64,000 nt of DNA, from assembly GCA_964017235.1 (NCBI GenBank), contig OZ024928.1, positions 80,471,566-80,535,565 on the forward strand. Reading direction: 5' to 3'. Shown here one piece after another: positions 25,595-37,011 of the stretch. The DNA is from Sabellastarte sp. h YS-2021 (taxonomy: Eukaryota > Annelida > Polychaeta > Sabellida > Sabellidae). The notes under the pieces are model-generated. The model saw only the letters and a program-made list of their open reading frames with translations. It did no database searches and had not been told where the DNA came from. The position numbers were made by a program, and so were the translations under genes. Each line of letters begins with the position of its first letter. Positions within the stretch are counted from its first letter, which is position 1.

Positions 25595-26782
25595 GGAGAG
25601 AATGTGGAAATGGCTGAAGACATAAACAAATATGAATGAATCTGCAGTCTGAATTTGCTAAAGGCATTTAATTTCTTTCTGTCTTCACTTTGGCCACCAT
25701 TCCCTCCACCTTAATGGTACTGAATTGTAGCTAGCATTGTTTATATATTGTGAAAGGGAGCAAAACATTAAGTAATAATTATTAATTTAAATAAGACACT
25801 TTTAAATGAAACTAGATGTTGCGTCTCGGCGCAGTGTATCCCCAGACGGGACAAATAATAAGGGAGATATACACCATTATAGGTATCAAGAACCACATTC
25901 GACCTTCAAGGAGGGCTCCAAAGTCAAATCTGATATCACCAAAAGATTCGGTGCACATGATTTCTTACAAGTTGTCTTCACATCCAAACCCTCCACGAGT
26001 AATAGTAAGGGAGATATAGGCCATTATAGGTATTAAGGACCACATTCGACCTTGAAGGAGGGGCCCAAGGTCAAATGTGACTCCACCATAAGATTCAGGG
26101 CAGATGATTTCCCATAAGTAATCTTTACCGCCAAAACCTCTACGACCAATAATAAGGGAGATATAGGCCATTATAAGTATCAAGGCCCACATTTAACCTT
26201 GAAGGAGGGATCCAAGGTCAAATCTGACCCAACCAAAAGATTTGGGGCACACGATTTCCTATAAGTTGTCTTCACATCCAAAACCTCTACGACCAATAAT
26301 CGGGGAGATATAGTCCATCATAGGTATCAAGGACCACATTCAACCTTGAAGGAGGGATCCAAGGTCAAATCTGACCCCACCAAAAGATTCTGGGCACATG
26401 ATTTCCTGTAAGTTCACATCCAAAACCTCTACGACCAATAATAAGGGAGATATAGACCATTAGAGGTATCAAGGACCACATGCAACCTTGAAGGAGGGAT
26501 CTAAGGTCAAATCTGACCCCACCAAAAGATTTGGGGCTCTTGATTTCCTATAGGTTGTCTTCACATCCAAAACCTCTACGACCAATAACAAGGGAGATAT
26601 AGGCCATTATAGGTATGAAGAACCACATTTAACCCTGAAGGAGGGGTCCAAGGTCAAATCTGAACCAGCAAAAGATTCGAGGCACATGATTTCCTATAAG
26701 TTGTCTTCACATCCAAAACCTCTACGACCAGTAATAAGGGAGATATAGGCTCCTTTTAGTTTGGTCACCTCAGATTTTCAAA

Positions 26783-26802
26783 TTGGTTGCTATAGCAACC
26801 AA
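26783..26802. promoter_or_regulatory. Perfect 20-bp palindrome resembling an RFX X-box
   Basis: TTGGTTGCTATAGCAACCAA is a perfect palindrome holding GTTGCTATAGCAAC, which fits the RFX X-box pattern of two GTTGC half-sites. A near copy, GTTGCCATAGCAAC, lies at 27070-27083 in the second unit. Binding is inferred only. Confidence 0.4.
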
Positions 26803-27989
26803 CCCAATTGAACAAACTGGACCAAAATGTTAACCAGGTAAGATTTCATAGCAGGGAAGATATCCTGAAATCTTGGTAAGGATAGGTCATTAAAGGTATG
26901 AAGAACCACATTTGACCTTGAAGGAGGGGTCCAAAGTCAAATCTGAAACCAGCAAAAGATTCGGGGCACATGATTTCCTATAAGTTGTCTTCACATCCAA
27001 AACCTCTACGACCAATAATAAGGGAGATATAGGTTCCTTTAAGTTTGGTCACCTCAGATTTTCAAATTCGTTGCCATAGCAACCAACCAAATTGAACAAA
27101 CTGGACCAAATGTTAGCCAGGCAAGCTTTCATAGCAGGGAAGATATCTTGAAACTTTGGTAAGGATAGGTGCAACAGATTTCCAGCTATAAGTGATTTAC
27201 TCAATGGTGAACTGTCAAAGTAGCTATTACTCAGCTGGCTATGGACCTACAGCTCTGAAAATTTGCCATGACAGAGTACATTTAAAAGTACATGAAGAAC
27301 ATATTTGACAAAAAAACTCTAAATTTAATAGGTTTGCAGATGTAAGTGTTTTACTCAATGAGGAACTGTCAAGATAGCTATTACTCAGTTAGCTATGGAC
27401 CTACAGCTCTGAAAATTTGCCATGACACTGTGCATCAAGAAGTAGCTGAACAACATATTTGAAAAATATCATTTACTCATTTTGGTCATGGTTAAAAACT
27501 GAATATAGTTATTACTCATTGAGACAGATCTCTGAAAAAGTTACCCCCTTGCAGGCATGGAGAAAGTGGCTGAACAACATATTTTACCAAAATGTTGTAA
27601 ATGCAGTCATTTTTCAGTTATAAGCACTTTACTCAAAGTAGCTACCAGTGCTATTACTCACTTAGCTATGGACCTATGCCATACATAATCTCCTGTCCAG
27701 TGGGCCATCTAGAGATAATCAACATGAGCCAGTAAGTTATACAGCCAATAATAAAGGAGGTATATGGCCTCAAGTCTTATATAGGCATATATATGCAGTA
27801 AAAGGTACCATTTTGAGTCATTTTAGCAGGCCTAAGGTGACCTTGAAAACAATAACCAAGGTCAACAAACTGCATGCTGGTACTCCATCATGTACTCAAC
27901 CTCCAAAGCCATTTTCAACAGTTTCCATGCAATATAGTCAGCATTAAGTGTGAAAATATCTCCAAAAAGGCCAATATGGCCTTGGTGAG

Positions 27990-29505
27990 CAAGGTTGGCA
28001 GTTTTTTCCAAAGCGGTTTTTTCCGCCTGTTTTTTTCCGGTTTTTACCGTCCCGAAAGAAATAGGTTTTATCCGCTTTTGGACAAAACCGGAAAAAAAAA
28101 CCTTCATAAATTAAAAACAACAACTGAAAACCCAGAATCATACAAAATCATTTATTTTTTTTATATTTAAATGCTACAAGAATAGTAGATCTTATACATT
28201 TATTACATTTATACCTTTATTATATTCTATATTATATGTTTTATGTTATATGTTAAGTATCCCCATGCACTTACATTTACAGAAATACATACACAATATA
28301 TACATAACATGCATTTCAGTAACATTTTCACTTAAACACTGGGTTATACAATGTAGATTCTAGGATTCATATTGAAACATACTATTATATGTGTATAATC
28401 TTATGAAGTACATTAACATAATCACTGTGAAAAATGTGCAGTGGTGTAAGCACCTTAAATTTAAAAAGTTTAATTCCAGTTCTAATTATGCAGCCACATC
28501 TTTTTCCAAGTTTTTTTAAAAAGAAGTAAACACCAAATAGCACAAACTTTTATTTGATTGCCTTAATTTTATTGTCTAGGCACACTGCACACAATTGCAA
28601 TTGAGATTTAGTAGCTGGGGTTTAGCTCCTCAAGTGTCAGCTACTAGAAATAACTCTGGGGTAGATAAACCCCTTGGACAAACCCCTCAGAACTAAACTG
28701 CTTCTGAAAGAATGGGTATAATAACACAAAACGGCATCACAATATGTCTTTGCCTCATGAATTAAACCAGAAATATCACTTGTATTGTCATTTGGGCTGA
28801 TATATGTCACACCTGAGTTATACCACTAATTTTCCCCAAACTTGAATGAAATATGAAATTAAAATTCTACATACACTTTAATGGATAATGTTTTGTGTAT
28901 TTTTTTAGTATTATTATATATTTAAATTTTCTAGTCTCCTGTAAATATAATTAACAAAAACAGAATTAATAATCATAAATATTGCCCTGCTCCATTGGAC
29001 CTTTAGTGAGTTTGATTACATAAATACAGAGGGCAAGTGAATGTGTGTTTAAATTGTAAAAAATAACTGTATAAAATAGTGACAATAATTCAGAAACAAA
29101 TTAATTTAAATCTCATAACCCCCACGGAAACATCTTTTAATTTTTTTTTACTGCAAATGGGCACACATGTCCAACAGATGTCCTATTCTTTCAAGGTCCC
29201 AGTTTACAAGTTTGTCACTTTAAGTATCAGTCTGCCTTTGGGCTCTGATTGATTTAAAAAAAAAATAAAAATTTAGAATTTTTTAATTGTTTAAATAATA
29301 AGTTTTGTCATGTAATTGTTGTAATTAGTATCAAGTACTTTATATGTGATATAATATTATTTTTGTGTAGTTATATTTAATTTAAATCAGTTTTTTCCAG
29401 TTTTGTCCAGTATTGTCCGGTTTAAACCGGCAAAAAGGGGGTTTTATCCAGTTTTTTCCACCGTCCCGGAAAAAATAGGTTTTATCTGGAAAAAACCCAA
29501 CCTTG
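27990..29505. mobile_element. hAT-like non-autonomous DNA element with perfect 8-bp target duplication
   Basis: The ends CAAGGTTGG and CCAACCTTG are exact inverted repeats, and the inverted similarity continues inward (GTTTTTTCC, ACCGTCCCG, ATAGGTTTTATC). TTGGTGAG occurs immediately outside both ends (27982-27989 and 29506-29513). An 8-bp target duplication is the hallmark of hAT-type transposition. The 1.5-kb interior is AT-rich with no transposase frame. It is nested in element B. Confidence 0.9.
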
Positions 29506-29889
29506 TTGGTGAGGTACTTTGGTGGTGTGTGGATGACCTTCAATGAAGAGCTTCAAGGTCAAATTTCTGCATGCTTACTGAGGACATGTATATGTATTAT
29601 ATATAGCACCCAAAGGATGATCCAGCTTTCTGTATATGAGAAAAGGGCCAAAATGTGAAAAAATAGCCAAAATCTGACCTCTAAGAGGCCACCAGTGACC
29701 TTGAAATTGAAGATCAAGGTCACAAAACAATAATGTTCGTGGCATTTTCCATATATACCCACATAACAAATTTGAAAGGTCTAACTAAAATATTTTTGGA
29801 GTTATAGCTGGTCCAAAAGGAAATCTCTGTGGCGGCGGCAGCGTGACCATACTGAATCCTAAGTATCCCCGACTTTCGTCCAGGGATAC

Positions 29890-30426
29890 AATTATTTTGA
29901 AATAAATATAATAATATTCTATTAGGGTTAATGCATTAGCTCATATTTTTAACTTAATAAAATCCTCATATCTATTTTAAATCAGGCTAATATATTGTAA
30001 AAACTGTTGATAACACCCAGCAAGGAAGTACAATCAGAGCACTGCATGTATATACCTGTGCATTCAATGAGATCCACATAAAACAGTATAGAGATGACAG
30101 CAAAGTTATAAGTCACTGATATAATATCATGCTTGTTTTAGTCATTTAATGTATACATTGTTTGGTACACAGAAATGTAAAGTCATTAGTTGGATAAAAC
30201 TGAAAGTAAACTTTGAACTTTCAACCTGTGAACAAAATGAAATCACGTGATCACCCAATTACATGATATTGAGAAAATTTTGAAAATATTTTTAAATATT
30301 CTATCAGGGTTAATAAATGCATGAACTAAATATATATCTACATATTAAATCTGCATATCTAAATATGGCTAATATATTGTATAAATTGTTGATAACACCC
30401 AGCAAGGGTTATTAATCTAAGTGTTA
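29890..30426. repeat. Tandemly duplicated unit of about 395 bp, second copy split by nested elements
   Basis: TATTAGGGTTAATGCAT...GGCTAATATATTGTA...TTGATAACACCCAGCAAGG occurs at about 29925-30030 and again at 30300-30412. The rest of the unit, at 30050-30280 in copy 1, reappears only at 36777-37011 for copy 2. Everything between 30427 and 36776 is therefore inserted. Confidence 0.8.
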
Positions 30427-30567
30427 CGGGCCGTTTCAGCTCCATGCGCCGTTTCGATTTATATATATAAAAAAGTTTACAGATAAAGGTAATAAATGTA
30501 AATTAACCGTGGTGTTGAAACGGCGCAGTGAGCCGTTTCGACCCGGTGCTGGTGTCAAAATGGCCCG
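30427..30567. mobile_element. Small TIR element X with internal CCGTTTC palindromes
   Basis: CGGGCCGTTTCAGCTCC at the left is matched by the inverted right end, which reads CGGGCCATTTTGACACC on the minus strand. TGCGCCGTTTC inside the left arm is inverted at about 30515-30527. 141 bp, no coding capacity. Confidence 0.6.
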
Positions 30568-30589
30568 ATACATAAGCACTGCATGTATA

Positions 30590-30703
30590 CTGGGATCAAG
30601 TGAAGAAAGAGGCGCATTCAGTCGAAACGCCACTAAAACATGGGTCGAGGGGGGAGATCTTCCGTCGGTTTGCCGAGCGGCGCCTCTATCTTCACTTGTC
30701 CCG
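30590..30703. mobile_element. Foldback element Y, TATA on both sides
   Basis: GATCAAGTGAAGAAAGAGGC at 30594-30613 is inverted with few mismatches at 30680-30699 (GCGCCTCTATCTTCACTTG). TATA flanks both ends (30586-30589 and 30704-30707), as expected of a TA-targeted MITE. Confidence 0.65.
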
Positions 30704-30775
30704 TATACTGTAGTGGTGGTGGACCACTTCACGCCCGTGTACCTATTCACGCCCACCCTCAATTTTCTTAAAGAT

Positions 30776-33166
30776 TTAATAATAAATAATAGTTTATTTC
30801 AAAGCCAATTACATCACATTACAAAAGTTGATAACTTTATCTAAGAACATGTAAATAAGATTAAAGTTACAAATATTATGATTTTACAAAATTATTATAC
30901 ATGTATGTTTTTTATTTCAACAATTAGCTTTAGTATGAAAAGGAGGAGGCTGAAGCAAAAGCTTGTATATTCGCCACCCCCCAACTTCCAGTTATTTAAT
31001 AATTCTATATTTTATTTCCACCACATATTTTTTTAATAAATTAGATTATATTATTATGATAAACATTTATTTTACAGTACAAACAAACAAGCTCACATTA
31101 TGGAATTAAAGGTATTATAGGAAACAATATATGACATTGATCTTAGTTTATCGTATTTTTTAGATTTCAAGATCATTGATCTTAGTTTATCAGATTGTAA
31201 ATTTAAGTAATTAACCATAATATTAGATAAAGTAGAAACTGAGTGTAATTTAATAGTTGTTCACATATGTAAGTTTTAACATTTTTTTAAATTTTATCAA
31301 TGAACCGCTGGTTTTCATCTTCTCATCAAGTTTGTTCCATAATCTTACTCCAATACTTGACAAACAGTTGTACTTAATTTTTGATTTAGAGAAATTGACT
31401 TTAAAATTATACAATCGTCTGGTATTATATACATTGTCAGTTTTACTCTGAAATAGACATTGCAAGCTTTTAGGCAAATTAACATTCCAGGCTTTAAACA
31501 TTAAAATTAGTATTTTAAACTCCACTAAGTCCATAAACTTGAGAATGTTGAGTTCATTAAAGAAAGAACTTGTATGATCTCTACTTCTTAAATTACAAAT
31601 TACTCTTACTGCATGTTTTTGAGCCTTTATAATTGGCAAAAGATATGTTTTACTACAATTACCCCATAATTCGACACAATAATACAGGTGTGACTGAAAG
31701 ATACTACAATATAATTTAAGCAAGGCTTCTTTATGCAATATTGGTTTAACTTTTTTAAGAACTGCTAAATTTCTATATAATTTATTTTTTATATTTACAG
31801 TTTGTGGTTTCCAAGACAATTCTGAATCAATTAACACTCCTAAAAATTTTGTTACATATACTCTTTCTATTTTAAAATCATTAATGTATATATTACAATC
31901 GGTTTTCAAATGTTTCTTACCGAATACCATAAAGTTGGTTTTACTAATATTCAAAGACAATTTGTTGGCTGCAAACCAAGTGTGAAACTTATTCAATTCA
32001 AGTGAAACTGTTTTACATAAATCTTTTATATTATCAGCAGTACAAAAAATATTGGTATCATCTGCAAATATAATCAGATCCGTTACTTTTGAAATATTAC
32101 ACATATCATTAATATACAGGATAAATAACTTTGGGCCCAGTATTGAGCCTTGCGGTACACCACATATAACATCTTGTAATTCTGATTTTATACCATTAAA
32201 GTTAACAAACTGCTTACGGTTTAATAAGTATGATTTTAACCAATTACTTGCTATACCTCTTACACCATAATGACCAAGTTTCTTTATTAGTAATGAGTGA
32301 TCTATAGTATCAAACGCCTTTTTTAAATCTATGAATACACCTAAGGTAATCTTTTTGTTATCTGTTGCACTTCCTAATCGTTCCATAAAATCTAACAAAG
32401 CCATAGCTGTTGATCTATTACCCCTGAAACCATATTGTGAATTACTTAAAATATTATTTGTTTCTACAAAGTCTGTTAATCTTTTATCAAATAGTTTTTC
32501 TAGAATTTTAGAGAACTGAGGTAATAAAGACACAGGTCTAAAATTAGAAAATATTGATTCATCACCAGATTTAAATAATGGAACAATCTTAGCAATTTTC
32601 ATGTCATTAGGGAATACACCATTACTGAATGATAAATTACAAATATGCATAAATGGCTTAATAATAGCATTAAATGTACATTTCACAATGTTCATACTGA
32701 GATCATTAAAATCACATGAATATTTATATTTACATGAGTTAATTGTATAAACAAGTTCTTTTTCTGTTACTGGATGTAAAAACATGGAATTAACATTACT
32801 AGGACCCATAGTGTTAAATATACATTGGTTATCATTTGGGGCTGTAATTTTACTGGCTAATGATGGCCCCACATTTGTAAAAAAGTTATTAAACCCATTG
32901 GCTATAGCTTTACAATCTGTAATACAATTGCCATTATCATTAAACTTTTCCGGGTAGCTATTACCGCTACTGTTACCTTTAATCATGCTGTTTAGAATTT
33001 TCCATGTACCTTTTATGTCACTTTGTTTACTGTTCAACAATTTATCATAATAATCTTTCTCGGCATTTCTCAATATTGTTGTTAATTTATTTTTGTATAC
33101 TTTACACCCGGTAACAGTCATCCGAACGGGACAGTAAAAGCGAACGCAAATATAAATAGTAAACAA
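30776..33166 (-). mobile_element. Non-LTR retrotransposon (LINE), 5'-truncated, open reverse transcriptase frame
   Basis: A 638-codon minus-strand frame (33166-31250) encodes a reverse transcriptase of the CR1/L2/Jockey type. Visible blocks are IVPLFKSG and NFRPVSLLPQFSKILEK (about residues 194-225), YGFRGNRST (245), FIDLKKAFDTIDH (279), GVPQGSILGP (336-345), catalytic FADD (367-370) and FLGVLID further on. The C-terminal part has the usual HxxLxxLYxS-like region. The N-terminal endonuclease is absent. The first 15-20 codons read through the TIR of element Z, so they are not LINE protein. The LINE body runs from about 33100 to about 30776, including a 3' UTR of about 470 bp. The open frame suggests fairly recent insertion, but without its endonuclease it is not autonomous. 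Confidence 0.9.
33103..33147. repeat. Inner left TIR segment of element Z with two CGTTCG-type motifs
   Basis: On the minus strand this reads CGTTCGCTTTTACTGTCCC followed directly by CGTTCGGATGACTGTTACC. The same two motifs occur on the plus strand at 36154-36172 and 36355-36375, so this is the inverted partner resuming beyond the LINE. Confidence 0.65.
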
Positions 33167-33169
33167 ACG

Positions 33170-36150
33170 ACATTGAAAGCCATAGATAATTACGTTTATA
33201 CCTACCTATTGTGTTTTATGTCATTATTGTATGTATTTTACTCCATTTCTGCAATAATGGACGATAAAAAGTCTTTAATTTGAATTCTGCTTTGGGTTTT
33301 CCCCAGGCGTGCTTAGTTTCAATGAAATGGGGGTTCAGCACTGAAAGGAGGACAGAGCCAGTATCTGGCCTACTGCACTGTTTTAGTGAGCATGCAGTAT
33401 TTGATCAATTGTATTTTACATTGAAACAATGAACAGTACTCGTAATATTTGGTCTACAGAATCTGTTCAGCCTATATACCTGCTAAGGACCCCATAGCTC
33501 CATAATTTGGAATTCTGGGTCCGTATTCACAAAAGGGATCAAGCTCAATTTAAGCTGATTTTTGGCTCAAGTTAAGCTAAAAATGGATCAGGATCAAGTT
33601 AGTATTCACAAAGAATTTGAGCTGATTTTTGGCTCAAATTTTGGCTTAACTTTGATCCAGCTAGGTTGGTGTATTAACTTTTAGATCTAAACTAAAATAG
33701 CAAACATATGAGAAATAAATCATTGGTTAATAATCTCCAATCCTTTGTATTGTTAATTAATAAGTTTCAATACTTTTTTCCTGTTTTAAGTATGCTTATA
33801 TTGATGTGTAAAATAGGTCATATTTTGATGTTTTTTCTGGATCAAAAGTGGGCGGAGCCTAAATTTTTGGATTAAACATCAAATATTTAAAAGTTCTTCA
33901 GTGAAAAAAATAATTAACCAAATTTATATCAATGCATATTTTGTGGAAATTCAGGCATAAAAATACTGTTTACAATGTATAAAAGTAATTAACTTATGCG
34001 TTGCTATGTGAAATTTTTCCAGTGTACAGGTCATACCAAAGGATGTAGATAGCAATACATTGAACAGGTCACATCACAATGACAAAATGAAGCCAAGGTA
34101 CATCATGAACAGTTTAACCAGCATACATTGACTGTTTATTTTGTGAAATAGTAATACAAACATAAAATGCATGCAGAAAAAAGAATGCTTTAAAATGCAT
34201 TCAGAAGCTCTGGAAATATGTTATATACTTAAAAATTAGTAAAGTTAAAGATTCTAGTGTCTATCATGTATATCAAAAGTGTCATTAATGCATGACAGAA
34301 CATAAATTTTCTGGAAGCAACAATGTAGATATATGGTTAGCCTTTGTAAAGCAGGCAGAAAAGTCTCACAGCTACAAAAATCTATAAATGAAATTTCTTC
34401 AAGATCTTCAATTTGCCTTTGATACTTCTTAATAATTGTATAATGTATATGAAACTACATTTAGTAATCATAAATAAAGTTTTAAGATAGATGTTCATAT
34501 AATTGGCAATAATTGTGATTCTAAAAATCACTATGCAAATAGTGTCAAAAATGTCAGAACTGCACACAAATAACTTTGATGAGGGACTGTGAATTGAGTG
34601 CAGGCTGGGGTTGGGCATCAACTATTCTCAAATATTAGTGTGTGGATTGAGAGAGTCAACTGCAAGGGGTCAATAATATGGTGATTTTAGTAGATCCTGA
34701 TGGAGTTCTATGGGGGAAGGGATCAAGAGGGTTTAGTACATAGTGTGAATGAGTGTTGAGAGACACACACAGAACTTGAGTGGGGGATCAATGATGAATG
34801 TCTTGAGGATTGTTTTACCAAATGATATTTTAATAATTATTTATCTCTAATGAATTTCAACACAAGATAAAAGCAAATTTTGACATGTTCAAAGGTCAAC
34901 ACGTATCTCTATTCGCTTCATTTTTATTTATTTGCTGTTCACTTTATTATTTTCTCATTTGCTTATTTCGTGGATGATATAATTGAAACATAACTGAACT
35001 TGTGGGTTCTTAAATTTATCCAATATCTTTGCCAATGCCCAAGAAACTATGTTCAAGTGAAACATTTCACAAGCTACAATGAAATGATATAAAACATTAA
35101 TAGCAAATACATAAATGTATCATAATTGTAACATCTGGAACAAGATATCACATATGCAATGTCTCTTTCAAAATTTATTAGCTCTAATGCATATGATTTG
35201 TATGATGATGTTGATTCCATCACAAATCAGTCGAATAAAATGACTTGAATTGTAAATGCTTAGTCAGTGTCTGATTATTTGTCACCAGACACTTGAAAGA
35301 TAATGATTTTAATCTCAATCAGCCAACATTTGAAAAAGCTAGAAAAAATAATTTTACTTTTGGCTTTAGCAGTAAAACTAACTAAAATAGTATGCACATA
35401 TTCTCACCTTTACAGACAATTACTTCAATTGGACTGGTTTCCAAATAAATATACCACAAAATTTAGTAAATAGAAATCACTGGGAGGGCACAGTGACACA
35501 GTGGGAACACACTCCCCTCCCACCTCTGAGGTCTGCGGTTCAAACCCTGGACCAAATGTGGGAAAGTTGGCAGTTGCTTTCCGATGTTCTGCAGTTTACA
35601 GTACAGAACCTTGACCGACTGTATGTACTGGTTTCCTCTGCCCATAAAACTACCCATCGTGATATGATATAATGTTGAAAGTGATGATAAAATCCAAATA
35701 ATTAATTAAATAAATCATTGAGTTTTATCTACCACCAGTGGTCCCGAAGTGGAATTAAATCCATTCAATTCTTTGCATTTGTTTCTTGGTTGAGCCTTAG
35801 AGTCAGTCTTTTTATGGAGATTATTAAGCTCTATAAAAGTCATACAAGAAATTATAAATTCATGTAAAGACCCAACAAGCACATATTTAATTTCTGGTAC
35901 TATTGTCAATCAGTATTCTAAAAAACTAATGATGGAGTAAATTAAGCAGGAACCATTATAAATATTTTTTGGCTTTTAAATAAAATGTATCTCCATATTA
36001 CAATGGACAAACAACAGGTTTACTACTGCCTCATACATACTACAAGTGTCCCAACGGCCCACTTAGTTTTATTTATGAAATAATGAATGATCGTCCAACT
36101 ACTGGGGAACCCTGCCCAAGCTGTCTATTGTTTCAATATTGTTGTTAGAC
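33170..36150. other. Interior of element Z, no gene recognised
   Basis: AT-rich, no supported coding frame. Two near-repeats of TTGAGCTGATTTTTGGCTCAA-like sequence occur at 33545-33650 after GTATTCACAAA, which also recurs. A SINE lies at 35480-35715. Confidence 0.5.
35480..35715 (+). mobile_element. tRNA-derived SINE
   Basis: It starts at GGGAGGGCACAGTGAC, with B-box GGTTCAAACCC and the shared body TTGGCAGTTGCTTTCCGATG, GTTTACAGTACAGAACCTTG and TACTGGTTTCCTCTGCCC, ending in an (AAT/AAAT) tail. A weak 8-9 bp direct repeat (AAATCAYTG) flanks it. Confidence 0.85.
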
Positions 36151-36564
36151 TGCCGTTCGGTTTCACTGTCCCATTTACTAACGTGAACAAGTGAGTAGGT
36201 ACTTGTGTTAATCAGTACTTAAGTAAACAAACAATTTAGCCAACCAGTCTGAAGTTTTATATATATTTTAGTAAAATAAGTATCTCCATTTTAGAACACA
36301 AAAGTTTAATAACAGATTGAGTTTAATACAGACGTGACGCAAAAATCAATAAAACGTTCGGATTCACTGTTACCGGGTGTATATTTATTTAAACTGTGTT
36401 TTGATTTTTTCATAGAAAAGCGGTTTACCACAACATAGATAATTATCAAATTGATCATATACATTGGTAATTTATTGTGTAACTGTGATTGTTTGGGAGA
36501 AATTAGGGGGTGGGCGTGAATAGGTATGCGGGCGTGAACTGGTCCACCACCACTACTGCCTTGC

Positions 36565-36774
36565 TACCAATTATCGCCGGATACCAATTATCGCCACCAG
36601 AAAATAAAACATTCATATTTCAGTAATGGCCACACATTTTGAAAACTTTTCATTGTGTATCTGTTCTATTCACTGTTGAAATAGTTTTACCTTATTTACT
36701 AGACTTGGGATGTACCTTTGGTCAAGTTATGTCTATTTGAATTTCCTCTGGCGATAATTGGTACCCGGCGAGTA
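36565..36774. mobile_element. Small TIR element W
   Basis: ACCAATTATCGCC occurs twice at the left (36566-36595) and inverted at the right (GGCGATAATTGGTACCCGGCG, 36750-36770). Interior about 150 bp, no coding. It directly adjoins element Z and the resumed flanking repeat. Confidence 0.65.
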
Positions 36775-36776
36775 CA

Positions 36777-37011
36777 GTACCTGTGCAATCAATGACGTCC
36801 ACAGAAAAAAATACAGAGATGACAGCAAAAGTTAGAAGTCTCTGGTATAATACAATACTTTTTCTAGCCATTTTATGCGTACATTGCTTGGTATATATAT
36901 ATGTAAAGCTACTGTACTAGTTTGATAAAATTGACAGTAAACTTTCAACTGTTTACCGGTGAACAAAATATTATCACATGATCACCCAATCACATGATAC
37001 TGAGTGAAATA
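36777..37011. repeat. Displaced second half of the 395-bp unit
   Basis: This matches 30050-30280 in order: CCTGTGCAATCAATG, AGAGATGACAGCAAA, GTACATTGCTTGGTA, GATAAAATTGACAGTAAACT and TCACATGATCACCCAAT. It proves that the material between is inserted. Confidence 0.8.

Larger units (their letters stand above)
25811..29890 (+). mobile_element. Large hairpin-ended tandem-repeat element (Helitron/Helentron-like), element B
   Basis: The left end ACTAGATGTTGCGTC is followed by GTATCCCC at 25836-25843. The right end is a hairpin, GTATCCC (29863-29869) pairing with GGGATAC (29883-29889), whose 5' arm repeats the left motif, preceded by GGCGGCGGCAGCG. Contents in order are a 147-bp array (25840-26760; ACCTCTACGACCAATAAT and AACCTTGAAGGAGGG in each unit), a longer unit present twice with an X-box-like palindrome (26740-27130), a second array (27165-27680), a degraded hairpin (about 27690-27720), and a hAT-like insertion at 27990-29505. 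No protein was recognised, so it would be non-autonomous. Confidence 0.7.
30711..36555. mobile_element. TIR element Z, 5.8 kb, carrying a nested LINE
   Basis: TAGTGGTGGTGGACCACTTC at 30711 continues to about 30770 and is inverted at 36500-36555 with only a few mismatches over about 60 bp. CTG lies outside both ends (30708-30710 and 36556-36558), a possible 3-bp target duplication. Deeper inverted similarity resumes at 33103-33147 versus 36150-36385. The TIRs are therefore several hundred bp long, and the left one is split by the LINE at about 30776-33100. No transposase was found, so the superfamily is undetermined. Confidence 0.75.

Noticed and set aside
25182..25595. 137-codon frame as a real gene
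   Set aside because: Its length is explained by the 195-bp duplication. No recognisable motif, and splice or start context is not convincing.
30436..30844. Open frames of about 110 codons on both strands
   Set aside because: They cross the boundaries of elements X, Y and Z and are built from inverted-repeat sequence. No domain.
30711..36555. CACTA/EnSpm assignment for element Z, because of the TAGTG/CACTA words and 3-bp flank
   Set aside because: True CACTA ends read CACTA at the 5' end; here the 5' end reads TAGTGG. No transposase supports the call.
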